DNA of 64,000 bases, from contig CAYPXY010000012.1 in NCBI GenBank assembly GCA_964414815.1, positions 1 to 64,000 of the forward strand, written 5' to 3'. The DNA is from Mariniblastus sp964414815. Its GTDB lineage: Bacteria; Planctomycetota; Planctomycetia; Pirellulales; Pirellulaceae. Under the pieces are notes generated by a model, which saw nothing but the letters and a program-made list of their open reading frames with translations, did no database searches and was not told where the DNA came from. Position numbers and translations under genes: made by a program. Shown here piece after piece: positions 44,806 to 54,159 of the stretch; position 1 is the first letter of the stretch; every line of letters starts with the position of its first letter.

Positions 44806-45710
44806 GATTCATGCCGCTTCATAAAGTCGTCAACGCATTGAATCACATGCTCACGTTCGTCTTCGACCACATAGTGTCCAGCATCCGCCAGTTCATGGAC
44901 CTGGGCGACGGGCCAATGTTGCTGGAATCTTCGCAAACATTCTGGACGGAAACACCAGTCCTTCATTCCCCACACCAACAGGATCGGCCAATCGGCAAGC
45001 GGTTGCAAACCATCTTCGATCTGCTTCAATACAGCCCAAGTCCGATGCGAACGGCTCAGCGGAATATCCTTGACAAACTGATAGATCGCCACTCGATGGT
45101 TCCAGTTGTCATACGGATACAGCAGTCCGTCAGCAACGTTTTTCGGCAAACCGCCCTTCTGTTCAGTCGCCATCGTAATGGCAGCCCGAGCGAACAGATT
45201 AAAACCTTGCACGCCGATTTTTCCGACAACCGGCCAGCGGCACACCCGAATCCGAAAGGGAATATAAGGCGGTGGAAAAGCTCCCGTATTGAACAGAACA
45301 ATACTGCGAAAGCGATCCTTTCGGGCCAGCAAAGCTCCTAATCCGATCGCTCCACCCCAGTCGTGGGCCATCAAGGTCACGTCCTGCAAATCAAGCTGAT
45401 CGATCAACGCGCACAAGTTGTCGATATGGGACTCAAGGCAATAGTCGTAATTCGCAGGCTTATCACTTAGCCCACATCCAAGATGATCGGCGGCCACCAC
45501 TCGATAATCCGATTCCAGTGCCCGGATCAAGTGCCGCCAGTAAAACGACCAGGTGGGATTCCCATGGACCATCAAGATCGTACCGCGTTCCTCACGTCCA
45601 CCAGATTGCGGCCGTTGATCGATATAGTGCTGGCGATACGGGCCAACCGAAATAAATTGTGACTCGAACGGATACTCCGCCCTCCAGTCTGGCTCATGCC
45701 CTTTCGTCAT
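44802..45710 (-). CDS. Alpha/beta hydrolase, haloalkane dehalogenase/OleB-like
   Basis: 302 residues from MTKGHEPDWRAEYPF (ATG 45708-45710). The oxyanion segment is VHGNPTWSFYWR and the nucleophile elbow LMAHDWGGA has Asp as nucleophile, which is the mark of haloalkane dehalogenases and of OleB beta-lactone decarboxylases rather than ordinary serine hydrolases. The acid is probably in VWGMKDWCFRPE, and the base His in DAGHYVVEDE. Which of the two activities applies cannot be decided; no OleA/C/D gene is in the window. It overlaps the CitG-like gene by ATGA and so is translated before it. Confidence 0.88.
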   Translation of the reverse strand: MTKGHEPDWRAEYPFESQFISVGPYRQHYIDQRPQSGGREERGTILMVHGNPTWSFYWRHLIRALESDYRVVAADHLGCGLSDKPANYDYCLESHIDNLCALIDQLDLQDVTLMAHDWGGAIGLGALLARKDRFRSIVLFNTGAFPPPYIPFRIRVCRWPVVGKIGVQGFNLFARAAITMATEQKGGLPKNVADGLLYPYDNWNHRVAIYQFVKDIPLSRSHRTWAVLKQIEDGLQPLADWPILLVWGMKDWCFRPECLRRFQQHWPVAQVHELADAGHYVVEDEREHVIQCVDDFMKRHES

Positions 45711-45717
45711 TCCTGTC

Positions 45718-46167
45718 TCATTCTGTGTATTCAATGTCTGGTCGCAATTGGCGAATCCGGTGAACAAACCGCCACGCGGGATTCCCGAAGTTAAATGTAA
45801 GCCAATAGTGAATCTGTTGCGAATCTACTAATTCAATTTTTGGCCGGTCTGAATCAACGATAATAGCCTGCAATTCCTTGATTGCAATTTCAAATGTATC
45901 TCCCATTGATGCAGAAGGACAGACGCACCGTATCTTCTCTGAATCAATCTCACAAATGAAATCTTTGTCTTGTCTCCACAACGCCAGAAACGCGTACCCG
46001 CCGAGAATAAGGTTCGCAACACAAACTGCACCAATTAACATGTTTGTGTGGGTTTGAAATCCAAAAACTGCCATCATGCACCATCCAAATGGCAAAAGTG
46101 AACACAGAAATAGTGCATTCGTAAAAAGCAATCTTTTGCGCGATCGTCGATGTCGTAACGGCCTCAT
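45718..46167 (-). CDS. Small membrane protein of unknown function
   Basis: 149 residues from MRPLRHRRSRKRL (ATG 46165-46167; an earlier ATG gives 157). Two hydrophobic segments (about 15-35 and 41-63) are joined by a short loop. They are followed by a soluble domain with ICEIDSEKIRCVCPSASMG and a C-terminal region NFGNPAWRFVHRIRQLRPDI. The topology resembles PH-like membrane proteins of planctomycetes. It lies eight bases upstream of the hydrolase and may share its operon. Confidence 0.6.
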   Translation of the reverse strand: MRPLRHRRSRKRLLFTNALFLCSLLPFGWCMMAVFGFQTHTNMLIGAVCVANLILGGYAFLALWRQDKDFICEIDSEKIRCVCPSASMGDTFEIAIKELQAIIVDSDRPKIELVDSQQIHYWLTFNFGNPAWRFVHRIRQLRPDIEYTE

Positions 46168-46287
46168 TGTTTCATGGACAAAAAAAACCACGCAAGGTCA
46201 TGGATTCAATGGGGGGTATTCTCGCACGGGGACTCGGTAGATTCAATAAGACAGGCTGTGCTTTATATCGAATGGCTTGGTTGCGCT

Positions 46288-46344
46288 CGTCCCGTTAGGG
46301 ACACAATGTCGGTTGCTACCGACATCTGGTCCCTTAACGGGACG
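46288..46344. repeat. Nested palindrome supplying a stop codon
   Basis: Outer arms cgtcccgttagggac / gtcccttaacgggacg, and inner arms tgtcggt / accgaca. The TAA stop of the membrane protein at 46334 and its last residues (PSR) lie in the right outer arm. Confidence 0.75.
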
Positions 46345-46711
46345 GCCTCGTGGCGAGAAAAAGTGTTGCGCCCAAGAAGAATCCAAACGGAACGGCAAAT
46401 GGATCCAATGCCGTGCGAAAGCACTCCTCTTCCGCAGATCGTCCATTGTCATAGCCACTGCTCGGAACATGTCGCAAATGAGCATATCGAAGAGTGGATG
46501 CTGATTCCACGATCAAAAACGCCACGAAAACACCCGCTATGCCGCCGTAGGTGATCCGCCGCCAGTTGCTGCGCGAGGTCAGGAAATAAGCGGGAATCAC
46601 AACCGCAACCAATATGATTCCCAGGGATTCGTGCGCCTGAAACCACGATAGCCCCATGGCCAGCGACGCAAAAGCGATAAACCCCAAAAGCTGGCGAACG
46701 GAAAATTTCAT
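46334..46711 (-). CDS. Hypothetical membrane protein
   Basis: 125 residues. It starts MKFSVRQLLGFIAFASLAMGL, a leader-like hydrophobic stretch common in planctomycete proteins, and has three further hydrophobic segments (about 31-48, 55-70 and 103-119). The sequence EEECFRTALDPFAVPFGFFL lies before the last. Function unknown. The last three residues and the stop are provided by a palindromic repeat, so the natural C-terminus may have been shortened or extended. Confidence 0.6.
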   Translation of the reverse strand: MKFSVRQLLGFIAFASLAMGLSWFQAHESLGIILVAVVIPAYFLTSRSNWRRITYGGIAGVFVAFLIVESASTLRYAHLRHVPSSGYDNGRSAEEECFRTALDPFAVPFGFFLGATLFLATRPSR

Positions 46712-46730
46712 TGGGTCATTTCAGATTTTT

Positions 46731-47225
46731 CTATGGTGGCTCGATGATGTTGTCGATGGAGACCCAAAGGTCGTCACAAATACCGGAGCGATATACGGCG
46801 TTCTTGAATGCTGCGTGTTCTTGAAGATACATATCAAGCTTTCCCCCTACGGGATCACGAACGGACTCTCTCAAATTCGCCAGCCGATCTGCGGCCTTCA
46901 CGATCAACGCGAGTGAGTTGCTCGTAGCCGCCAGCTTCGCATTCGTTTTTGCCTTTCGTTCGCCACGATCCACGCCCTCCTCATCCGTCAGCAGCGCAAC
47001 GCAATCGGCGACTTCCGTTCCGAATTCCTCGTGAATAACCGCGATGGTAATTTCAGTATCCTCAACGGTATCGTGCAAGTAGCCTACGATTTGTGCGACG
47101 TCGCCAAAGGGAGCAAGTATATCCGCGACGGCATCAAGATGATACACATAGGGCTGTGTTCCGTACGGTTGGTCGCCATGTGCGGCCAGTGCAAAGTCGC
47201 GAGCCTTTTTGACTGCTGGATTCAT
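46731..47225 (-). CDS. HD-domain (p)ppGpp hydrolase-like protein
   Basis: 164 residues from MNPAVKKARDFALAAHG (ATG 47223-47225). The 32 codons upstream lie in a MITE copy and are not part of the protein. HD-domain metal ligands are H29 (YVYHLD), H51-D52 (GYLHDTVEDTEIT) and a C-terminal Asp (KAADRLANLRE). The ED pair after the HD motif is typical of the Mesh1/SpoT hydrolase group, which removes pyrophosphate from (p)ppGpp. There is no synthetase, TGS or ACT domain. It would act as a small alarmone hydrolase, or a general nucleotide phosphohydrolase. Confidence 0.85.
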   Translation of the reverse strand: MNPAVKKARDFALAAHGDQPYGTQPYVYHLDAVADILAPFGDVAQIVGYLHDTVEDTEITIAVIHEEFGTEVADCVALLTDEEGVDRGERKAKTNAKLAATSNSLALIVKAADRLANLRESVRDPVGGKLDMYLQEHAAFKNAVYRSGICDDLWVSIDNIIEPP

Positions 47226-47243
47226 TGGATCGAGCTTTCTGTT

Positions 47244-47330
47244 GGAGTGCGGGACTTTTGTACCGCTGTCGTTTCTATGGCTTCGGACGGTTTGGACCAC
47301 CGATGAAATCCAAATATCCAAAGCGGTACA
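47244..47330. mobile_element. MITE-like element, family D, truncated copy
   Basis: 87 bases carrying ggagtgcgggacttttgtac at one end, the interior atggcttcggacggtttgga shared with 63785-63892, and a truncated right end (agcggtacatta). It lies just upstream of the HD gene start and creates a false N-terminal extension of that frame. Confidence 0.85.
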
Positions 47331-47354
47331 TTATAACCTGCCAGCCCATGGTAT

Positions 47355-47487
47355 ACCTGTTCCCCGATGCACCGCGCGCCTTTGGGGGGGCCGATAAAGC
47401 GATTTCGGCTTTGCAGTATTTTTTTGCGGCACCCCCCGACGGCTTGCGGCTAAACGTTTGGATTATCGCGAACGGTTGGCTAATTTC
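47355..47487. repeat. Family E repeat fragment
   Basis: Contains ccgcgcgcctttgggg near 47370, then cgacggcttgcggctaaacg and cgcgaacggttgg, the same words as at 38907-39190 and 53775-53998. It ends three bases from the stop of the GT4 gene. Confidence 0.5.
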
Positions 47488-47490
47488 AGC

Positions 47491-48723
47491 CTAGGCCGCT
47501 TTTCGAAATGGAAGGACGGACCTTTCCTTTCGCAGGGATGTCCCGATGATGGATTCGCCGAGCTCTAGAATTCTGTCGCCGTAGTCCTCAAATCGATAGC
47601 GGGTATGAACCCGTTCGAGCGCGCAGGCCGTAACGCCTTGGGCAACGGTTGGCTGGCTGACAAGCATCTGAATCAAACTGGCTGCCTGCTGATAATCCCC
47701 GTAAGGAATCAGATATCCAGCCCCATCGGAAATCGCTTCCTTGACGCCTCCCGATCCGTCGAACGCAACGATGGGCAAGCTTGCCGCCATCGATTCGTGA
47801 ATGACACAAGGAAACGGATCGACACGAGAAGTCAACAAAAACGCATCCGCGCCCATAAACCACGGTTCGACATCGGACTGTTCACCGATGAAATGCACAC
47901 GGTTCTGGACCCCCGCCGTTTCAAGATCAATTTGAAGATAGTGAAACAACGAGTGCGCCCATCGCGGACCTTGGCCCAACCACACGAAATGAATCGGTTT
48001 GGATTGAGAAGTCGTCGTGGAAACCTGCCGGGCGATCGCCGCAAAATGATCGCAACCCTTACGAAGGTCGATCGTGCCACATCCAAGAACAATCGCTGCA
48101 TTCTCAGGCACCCCCAACTCATTGCGAATTTGTTCTCGTGCCCGATCGCGATTCAGACGTGTCCCGAAACCAGAATCCAGCAAACCTTGAGGTAGCACCA
48201 AGGTCTTGCCATGCGGCATAGGCGTCAATGCACTGGTTTGCTCGTGAACCGTATGACAGGGGAAAATGATCTTCTGTGCCGTGTCAAATACGGCGCGATA
48301 ATCCGACTCGGAGTACGAGGACGGCAATTCGTGAATCAGGAAAATGGCCGGAATTCCGTAGCGAGCCAGTTCAACCGCCACCGCACGCGATTCCATGCTG
48401 TTGCAAATCGCCAGCACCGGTAGATTGCCTCTCTCACGAAACACAGCCTGCTTGATACGCAAACTCAGCTCTTCTGAAGGCTGGGAGGGCAGGTTGAAAC
48501 AATCGACCGTTGAGTATTCGGTAAACGAGGCTGCCAGATGACCTCCACTCAACAGAATCGTTTCGCAGGTTACATCCGTCTTGGCTTGAAAGTGCTTGAG
48601 AATATTGAGGATGATTTTCGGCGCACCCGTTAACGTAGCTTCATGCGACACGAACAACACTCGCTGCATGGGCGCCGTGTTGCTGCCAATCGATCGTCGT
48701 GATCGCCGAGGAAAGAGCCGCAT
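47491..48723 (-). CDS. Glycosyltransferase family 4 (GT-B fold)
   Basis: 410 residues from ATG 48721-48723 (MRLFPRRSRRS); MQRVLFVSHEATLTGAPKII at 48669 is the alternative start and aligns best with the family. N-terminal blocks are VLFVSHEATLTGAPKIILNI and AIFLIHELPSSYSESDYRA. Donor-domain blocks are VLGCGTIDLRKGCDHFAAIA, VHFIGEQSDVEPWFMGADAF, TSRVDPFPCVIHESMAASLP and FDGSGGVKEAI. A sugar transferase for surface glycans, not linked to a cluster here. Confidence 0.85.
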   Translation of the reverse strand: MRLFPRRSRRSIGSNTAPMQRVLFVSHEATLTGAPKIILNILKHFQAKTDVTCETILLSGGHLAASFTEYSTVDCFNLPSQPSEELSLRIKQAVFRERGNLPVLAICNSMESRAVAVELARYGIPAIFLIHELPSSYSESDYRAVFDTAQKIIFPCHTVHEQTSALTPMPHGKTLVLPQGLLDSGFGTRLNRDRAREQIRNELGVPENAAIVLGCGTIDLRKGCDHFAAIARQVSTTTSQSKPIHFVWLGQGPRWAHSLFHYLQIDLETAGVQNRVHFIGEQSDVEPWFMGADAFLLTSRVDPFPCVIHESMAASLPIVAFDGSGGVKEAISDGAGYLIPYGDYQQAASLIQMLVSQPTVAQGVTACALERVHTRYRFEDYGDRILELGESIIGTSLRKERSVLPFRKAA

Positions 48724-48924
48724 AGGAAACAAGAATGAGAAAATCAATCGATTGATCGCAAATTACGAACCATTTCGTTTTTGCCAGACCTTCCGGTCCC
48801 AAGGAAAAGTTCGGCAATTCAACCGGTAGGCAGAACTGCCCCCAACGGTTTGCTCATTATACGGAATTTGCCAGTAAACCGGAAAGTGAACCGATGCGGA
48901 TTAGGTAAAGTCTACCGGTTCGCC

Positions 48925-50451
48925 TTAGCCGATTCTCAGGCTCGATTCCAATCGACTGACCACATCTTTTGCCCGATAGGTCGCGTGGGGTAAAGCGACA
49001 CCGGAATTGGCTTCGAGCCATTGGTTGACTTTCTTTTCCGCCGCAATCACCGTTGAATGACTCCGCCCACCAAAATAGTTGCCGATGTCGGCGTAAGCAG
49101 AGGACGTATAGTGCCGAGATAAATACATCGCCAACATGCGGGCTGAACTGATCGACTTATGACGGCTGGTGGACTTCAGATCGGCTGGCTTCAAACCGCA
49201 CAACTCGCAAACGGCCGATTCAATCCGTGCCAACGATACGGAGTGTACCCGATCCATCGCGAACAAGTCGTTGAGCTGCTCATAGGCAACTTCGGTCGTC
49301 ACCAGGTTTCCCGTCGAAAGGTACCACGCATACAGTCGATTGAGAGCCCCCGAAACCCGACGGACATCGTGCGAAAGCCGCTCGCAAATCAGCTCAATCA
49401 CCGTTGCCGGAAACGTGATTTGGCGTTCATCACACAACTGTTGGGCAATCTTGACGCGTCCCTCAAGTCCCGGATACCGCAACGGGCAACTCAGTCCTGC
49501 ATTGAGTCGCGTTCCCAGTTCGCTACTGAGCGCACTCAGCTCAATCGGAGGACGATCCGCAGATACGATCACCTGTTTTCCATTCCGCGCGAGTTCATCA
49601 ATCGTATGCTGAAACTCGATGATGGTCGCCCGCTTACCCGCCAGAAACTGAATATCATCGATCAACAGCAAATCCAGATCGCGATACTTGCGACGAAACA
49701 TCGGCAATCCTGAACCGCCTCGCAAGGACGCGACGAAGGAACTGGTAAACTGTTCGGCCGACTGGATCAAGCATCGTTTCAATCGACGCCGGGTACGAAA
49801 CTCCATCAAGATCGATTCGAGCAACCGGGTCTTTCCACAGCCTGTCGGACCATAGATTAAGAACGGAGAGAACTGACCGGGCTGCTCAAGAATCTGTGTC
49901 ACTCCCGCTTCGGCCAGTCGGTTTTCACCCCCGAACCAAAATGATTTCAGATTCCGGTCACGTTTGGCCGGCTCACGCTTGTCCGACCGTTGTTCCGCTT
50001 GTTGCTCCACGACCGCCGCAGAAGCTTCTTCATTCTCGATGGGCAGCAACCCAAGCTGCTTCATGCCGGACTGGGAAGCACTGTCACCGGCTTCGTCGCT
50101 GGCCTTGATCTGGCTCGCCGCTTTTCCACTTGTGACGCGGTGGGTGCTTCGGTTTGCAATTCGATATTCGATCTGATAGTGGGGGCCACAAGTTCGATCA
50201 ACCACCTCGCGAACATCTGAACCGAATGTCTGCTTGATGCGACTGAGTGAGAACGTGCTTTCGGCATACACGACGACTCGAAATTCTGGTTCCGGTTTAC
50301 CGCGATCTCCTGAAACTTTAAAGCTCTCCTTGCCTCCGAACCACATATCGAACCGCTCCCGCCCGATTCGCTCAACCAGTTGCCGGACGATCACGTCGAT
50401 GACGCTCACGTCAAGCTCGGTTGCGGAAAATGTAAGTGGCTGGGTCGACAA
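48925..50451 (-). CDS. dnaA: Chromosomal replication initiator protein DnaA
   Basis: 508 residues. Domain I (about 1-90) begins after a short N-terminal extension; a long non-conserved linker (about 105-165) follows. The AAA+ domain has Walker A GPTGCGKT (about 202), Walker B LLLIDDIQFLAGK (about 257) and the sensor arginine region ELGTRLNAGL. The C-terminal DNA-binding domain contains SISSARMLAMYLSRHYTSS and the signature GGRSHSTVIAAEKKVNQWL. No dnaN, gyrB or recF neighbours follow, as is common in planctomycetes. Confidence 0.96.
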   Translation of the reverse strand: MSTQPLTFSATELDVSVIDVIVRQLVERIGRERFDMWFGGKESFKVSGDRGKPEPEFRVVVYAESTFSLSRIKQTFGSDVREVVDRTCGPHYQIEYRIANRSTHRVTSGKAASQIKASDEAGDSASQSGMKQLGLLPIENEEASAAVVEQQAEQRSDKREPAKRDRNLKSFWFGGENRLAEAGVTQILEQPGQFSPFLIYGPTGCGKTRLLESILMEFRTRRRLKRCLIQSAEQFTSSFVASLRGGSGLPMFRRKYRDLDLLLIDDIQFLAGKRATIIEFQHTIDELARNGKQVIVSADRPPIELSALSSELGTRLNAGLSCPLRYPGLEGRVKIAQQLCDERQITFPATVIELICERLSHDVRRVSGALNRLYAWYLSTGNLVTTEVAYEQLNDLFAMDRVHSVSLARIESAVCELCGLKPADLKSTSRHKSISSARMLAMYLSRHYTSSAYADIGNYFGGRSHSTVIAAEKKVNQWLEANSGVALPHATYRAKDVVSRLESSLRIG

Positions 50452-50507
50452 AGTTACGTCCTGTCATTTTATCGGCCCGCCCTTCGCCATTGAAATCAAC
50501 CGTACAA

Positions 50508-50556
50508 CGGAATTCATTCCGTTCCAGCTTCGTAAAACAGAATCAATTCCGTTCTA
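50508..50556. repeat. gaacggaat/attccgttc palindrome cluster
   Basis: acggaattcattccgt and agaatcaattccgttct lie next to each other; the same motif is at 6688-6712. Located in the 5' region of dnaA (gene-free 50452-50988). Confidence 0.5.
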
Positions 50557-50836
50557 CACAATCGATCTTCCAGAGAGTTGCGTCCCGCGTTTTGTGTTGC
50601 CAAGCTCACTTCATCGAGTAAACGAGCAACGAGTCAAACTGATGAAGAAGGATTCTAAAATTGCTAGCACTGTTGTCAAACGGGCAACTCAAAAAAGAGG
50701 GCAACTTTTTCGCAAAAATTTTTTTGTAGCTGATTGCCGTCAAAAAAATTGACAAACTCCACCAGAAATTTTCAGGCTCCCAAGAGCCGATCAGTGGAAA
50801 AACTGTCAACCGATGACGTGCCAATCGATGGCCAAC

Positions 50837-50957
50837 GTGGGAGAGACCTCCCGGTCTGTCGATAGCGTAGAAAAATACGCAGAAAATGACAGGTTAGAAG
50901 CCTCTGCATAGGAAAGGACTCCTGCACAGGAAATGACAGGCTGGAAGCCTATCCCAC
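50837..50957. mobile_element. Family C element with diverged ends
   Basis: Begins gtgggagagacctcccggtc and ends with the inverse ggctggaagcctatcccac; 121 bases, no reading frame. The terminal words match the elements at 15681 and 18320. It lies between dnaA's leader and the gene that ends at 50989. Confidence 0.65.
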
Positions 50958-50988
50958 GAAATTGTAGCGAATCCCCGTTTTGCAGTTC

Positions 50989-52020
50989 CTAATTCGATGA
51001 AGGATGAGAACCGGCGATTAACGCCCGGAATTCCTCGCTCAATTCAAATGATCCATTGGGATTGTTGATTTCCATCACCAAACCTACTTGCTGGACCACA
51101 TTTTCGCGTTGCAGCACGTCGGGCGTTTTCATCAACAGGCCTCCCGTCATTCGCCGCCAGCTTTTTGCGAGGTAAAACCCGGCCAATGTTGTCGGTTGCT
51201 GGGCAAAGCTGAATTTTGTTGTCAACAAGGACAGCAATTTTTGCGGATCGCCCGCCCATCCGCGAAACGTAATCCGCTGAAGCTGTTGTCGTTCGTCAAA
51301 ATAGTAGGTCAACGATCCGTGTAAATCCCATGAATGGGTCCCCGTCACCAACGCCACTCTCATCCCGCTCAGGCCAGACGTTGCCGGCACGGTGGAAACT
51401 CGCTTCCAGCGTTGCTGAACCCATTGTCTGGAAATATCAAACCGGAAAACCTCGTTGAAATCGGTGACAGGTAAATTCTCCAGCGGCGGAGCCGTCAGAT
51501 CTGGCCCATAGGCGTTTCCGGGGAACACAAACGTCTGAGCCGCTCCGTAATCAGGAGTCATCTGGGAAAAATCGATCGGGGGCTGAACCGGCATCATCTG
51601 ATCGAAGTATCCTGTAACGGGCGGCCCCTCCATCGGGTGCGGCCGAACCGGACTCGCGTTGTAAGAGGCTCGAAGCGCCGGTGAACTCGCATTAAAGCTG
51701 GCAGGCTGGAAAGGCTGTTCCGCTTGCGCAATCTGGGGACGAGCGGACAGGTTGCGAGAACTTGCACCGAGATCGGCTTGATCTGCTTGAGAGAATAAGG
51801 GAGCCTGCGGATTGGCATGTCCCCAATCGCCGTCCCGATCGTTCTGAATCGTAGAGATCAGTCTAAAAGGCGAATGATTTCCTGTGTCATCATGCTGTGC
51901 TACGTCACTGTACGGATCGCCGTCCAGTTGCCCTTCACGCGATTTCATTTCGTGATAGACCATCGGCGCAGCAAAAACCACAACCAGCAGTATCAGCATC
52001 AACGAAGAACGTCCCGACAT
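50989..52020 (-). CDS. DUF6690-like protein with N-terminal anchor
   Basis: 343 residues. One hydrophobic N-terminal segment (MSGRSSLMLILLVVVFAAPM, then VYHEMKSRE) anchors or exports it. The proline/Gln-rich middle (about 60-190) is low complexity. The C-terminal half is well ordered: FRFDISRQWVQQRWKRVST, ALVTGTHSWDLHGSLTYYFD, QRITFRGWAGDPQKLLSLL and VGLVMEINNPNGSFELSEEF, a pattern I recognise from planctomycete DUF6690 proteins. Function unknown. Divergent from the region with the palindrome at 52361. Confidence 0.6.
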   Translation of the reverse strand: MSGRSSLMLILLVVVFAAPMVYHEMKSREGQLDGDPYSDVAQHDDTGNHSPFRLISTIQNDRDGDWGHANPQAPLFSQADQADLGASSRNLSARPQIAQAEQPFQPASFNASSPALRASYNASPVRPHPMEGPPVTGYFDQMMPVQPPIDFSQMTPDYGAAQTFVFPGNAYGPDLTAPPLENLPVTDFNEVFRFDISRQWVQQRWKRVSTVPATSGLSGMRVALVTGTHSWDLHGSLTYYFDERQQLQRITFRGWAGDPQKLLSLLTTKFSFAQQPTTLAGFYLAKSWRRMTGGLLMKTPDVLQRENVVQQVGLVMEINNPNGSFELSEEFRALIAGSHPSSN

Positions 52021-52360
52021 TCAAACCTCTTGGAATCGATGGTCTTTATTTCGGTTCAGCCGCTTGAGAAACCGAGTATCAATGATGAGGAAATCGGCCA
52101 GTTTCGAAAAATGGTTTTCCAGTATTTGGTTTTGGCGGCCAAAAGAGAAATCACCCGTTTTGCACGTTAGGCAAACTGAGACGATTTGAGAATCTGTAAG
52201 GCGAGTTCCTACCTGAATCGCAATCCAGACACTATACTGGCTGAACAAAGGACACTTCTCGGCAAACACCCCCCATATCACGTCAAAAGACCCCAGCGAC
52301 CTTGGTCGCTGGTGAATCAGTTTGGAAGCTAGAAGAGAAACCAAGCACCCTCCGTCTTGG

Positions 52361-52406
52361 CTTCCCTAGATGCGTCGCCGCAACGGCGGCGACGCATCTG
52401 GGGAAG
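52361..52406. repeat. Perfect hairpin (20-base arms, one mismatch)
   Basis: cttccctagatgcgtcgccg / cggcgacgcatctggggaag around a six-base loop. It lies in the gene-free interval 52021-52534 between divergent genes. There is no T-run, so it is a palindromic repeat rather than a terminator; otherwise nothing is recognisable in the interval. Confidence 0.75.
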
Positions 52407-52534
52407 CTGAGTGGTTTTGTTGGCGTTATTCTAGCTTTCAAGTTGATTCACCTGCCAGACAAGCTGGCAGGGATCTTCTATTTTGGTAGCGATCAGCAAG
52501 AAGTGTCGAACAAAGACCTGAATCAAAAAACCAA

Positions 52535-53761
52535 ATGCCTCCTTCCGTTATCGACGACTTTCACTGGCTGATCTCGCCTGCCGCAGCCTCGCTGTTGCGG
52601 CAAACTCAAGATCAATTCGCCGAAAGGATGAATGTCGTCCGGATTGCCAAATGCCTCCGAAAAAGCACGACTTCGAGTCGCGCCGCCATTGTCATGGAAC
52701 AGGCTCAGCTTCGCTTGCGGGCCATCCGAAAGTTCCCGGATGCTGATAATATGTTCTTCACGCGGCGCGGACTCGAACAGTCTACGGACGCCGATCTAGC
52801 CGCCTATAAGCGAATTCGATTCAATGGGGCTGAATCGGTGGTAGACGTTTGTTGCGGTATCGGAGGCGATTTGATGGCCTTGCTGGGACGTGACGGAGCT
52901 CGCCTCACAAGCGGTATCGATTCCGACCCGATTGTTGCCCTGTTTGCAAAATGGAACTGCGAGCGGCGAGTCAGTTCCAATGCAGCTACCTGCTCGGTCA
53001 CTCAACAGGATTTTGCATCACTGGAGCTGGAAAACTGGGATGCCATCCACTGCGACCCGGATCGGCGAGTCAACGAGCGTACCGTACTCGGCTCACGATT
53101 CTCGCCATCGTTACAGGAAATATTTGCTCGCGTCCGCAAGGATCAAAAACTGGCAATCAAAATCGCACCTGCGACTCATGCGTCGCAAGACTGGCCTGCG
53201 GAAATTGAACGGGAATGGATTGGCAGTCGCGACGAATGCAAACAGCAAGTCGTCTGGCACGGTGGATTCTGTTCTCAACCGGGCCGGCGAACCGCAACGA
53301 TGGTCAAAGGAAGTTCGGTTTATCAAATCACGGGAGACGATCGCTCGTTGTCTCAAACCGTTGAAGTCACCCGAGCGATCAAGCGGTACATCTACGAACC
53401 ACACCCCACCGTTCTCGCGGCCGGCCTGACGAACGAACTGGCATGCCGATGCGGGCTATCGCGAATGGATCCTGAAATCGCCTATTTGACCGGCGACGCG
53501 CAGCAATCCCATCGTATGATGACCCGTTTTGAAGTCGTCGAAGCGTTTCCGCTGAGCGTGAAGAAAACGATTGAGTTCCTGAAAAGCAAGTCGGTTGGCC
53601 GAGTCGAAGTTAAAAATCGAGGTCTGTCGAAAGTCGTTTTTGAGCACTACAGCCGGCTGAAGCTCTCTGGTCCCTATCAGGCAACGCTCATTTTAACGCG
53701 GATCGGGCTCGACCAATGGGTCGCCATCACCCGCCGCTCGGCGGCCGATTTTCCCGATTAG
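52535..53761 (+). CDS. Class I methyltransferase with THUMP-like C-terminal domain
   Basis: 408 residues. The N-terminal helical part (LISPAAASLLRQTQDQFAER) precedes a Rossmann domain with SAM-binding motif VVDVCCGIGGDLMAL (about residue 105), then GIDSDPIVALFAKWNCE, AIHCDPDRRV (the motif IV position with Asp-Pro-Asp) and a C-terminal 'THUMP-like' region (PTVLAAGLTNELACRCGL; KSVGRVEVKNRGL). These proteins are thought to act on RNA, but the target is unknown. The start has an acceptable leader. It is co-directional with the M24 peptidase gene 400 bases later. Confidence 0.85.
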   Translation: MPPSVIDDFHWLISPAAASLLRQTQDQFAERMNVVRIAKCLRKSTTSSRAAIVMEQAQLRLRAIRKFPDADNMFFTRRGLEQSTDADLAAYKRIRFNGAESVVDVCCGIGGDLMALLGRDGARLTSGIDSDPIVALFAKWNCERRVSSNAATCSVTQQDFASLELENWDAIHCDPDRRVNERTVLGSRFSPSLQEIFARVRKDQKLAIKIAPATHASQDWPAEIEREWIGSRDECKQQVVWHGGFCSQPGRRTATMVKGSSVYQITGDDRSLSQTVEVTRAIKRYIYEPHPTVLAAGLTNELACRCGLSRMDPEIAYLTGDAQQSHRMMTRFEVVEAFPLSVKKTIEFLKSKSVGRVEVKNRGLSKVVFEHYSRLKLSGPYQATLILTRIGLDQWVAITRRSAADFPD

Positions 53762-53774
53762 CTGCGCTATCGTT

Positions 53775-53998
53775 AAACCGCGCCGTTCACGAGACGCAAA
53801 ACTGTTTAGCCGCAAGCCGAAGCCGACCCTCCAGTCGTTTGCAGCGACCGCGAGAATCCGATCAACTCATGATCGAAACTGAAAGTTCGAGAGATGGTCG
53901 GCGTAGGCGCGACGGCGGTGCGCAATCTCCGCAAGTAACCAACCTGCCAGTGAAATAACAACAAACCAGTGCCCGCCGCGCCTTTGGCGGACGCCATT
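53775..53998. repeat. Family E repeat
   Basis: Contains gtttagccgcaagccgaagc (about 53802), ggcgtaggcgcgacggcggt and ccgccgcgcctttggcgga (about 53975). The interior resembles the element at 38904-39194 in the opposite orientation. It occupies most of the gene-free interval 53762-54159. Confidence 0.5.
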
Positions 53999-54159
53999 GG
54001 TGATGCCTCCAAAATTCGAACCATACCAGAACTCGTTGGCAAACATGTGCATTTTCTAACACATCTATTCACAAGATGGGAGACATTTAAGCCGACTTAT
54101 TATACAATGCGGACATTATTCGTTCGTAATCTCTATGTCCTCTTTGCTGGCTTGATTTC

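Noticed and set aside
47226..47321. N-terminal extension of the HD hydrolase
   Set aside because: These codons lie in a MITE copy found also at 63785; the natural start is the ATG at 47225.
50452..50988. Replication origin next to dnaA
   Set aside because: No cluster of DnaA boxes (only a weak agtggaaaa word near 50794) and no AT-rich unwinding repeats that I could see; the region is filled by repeats.
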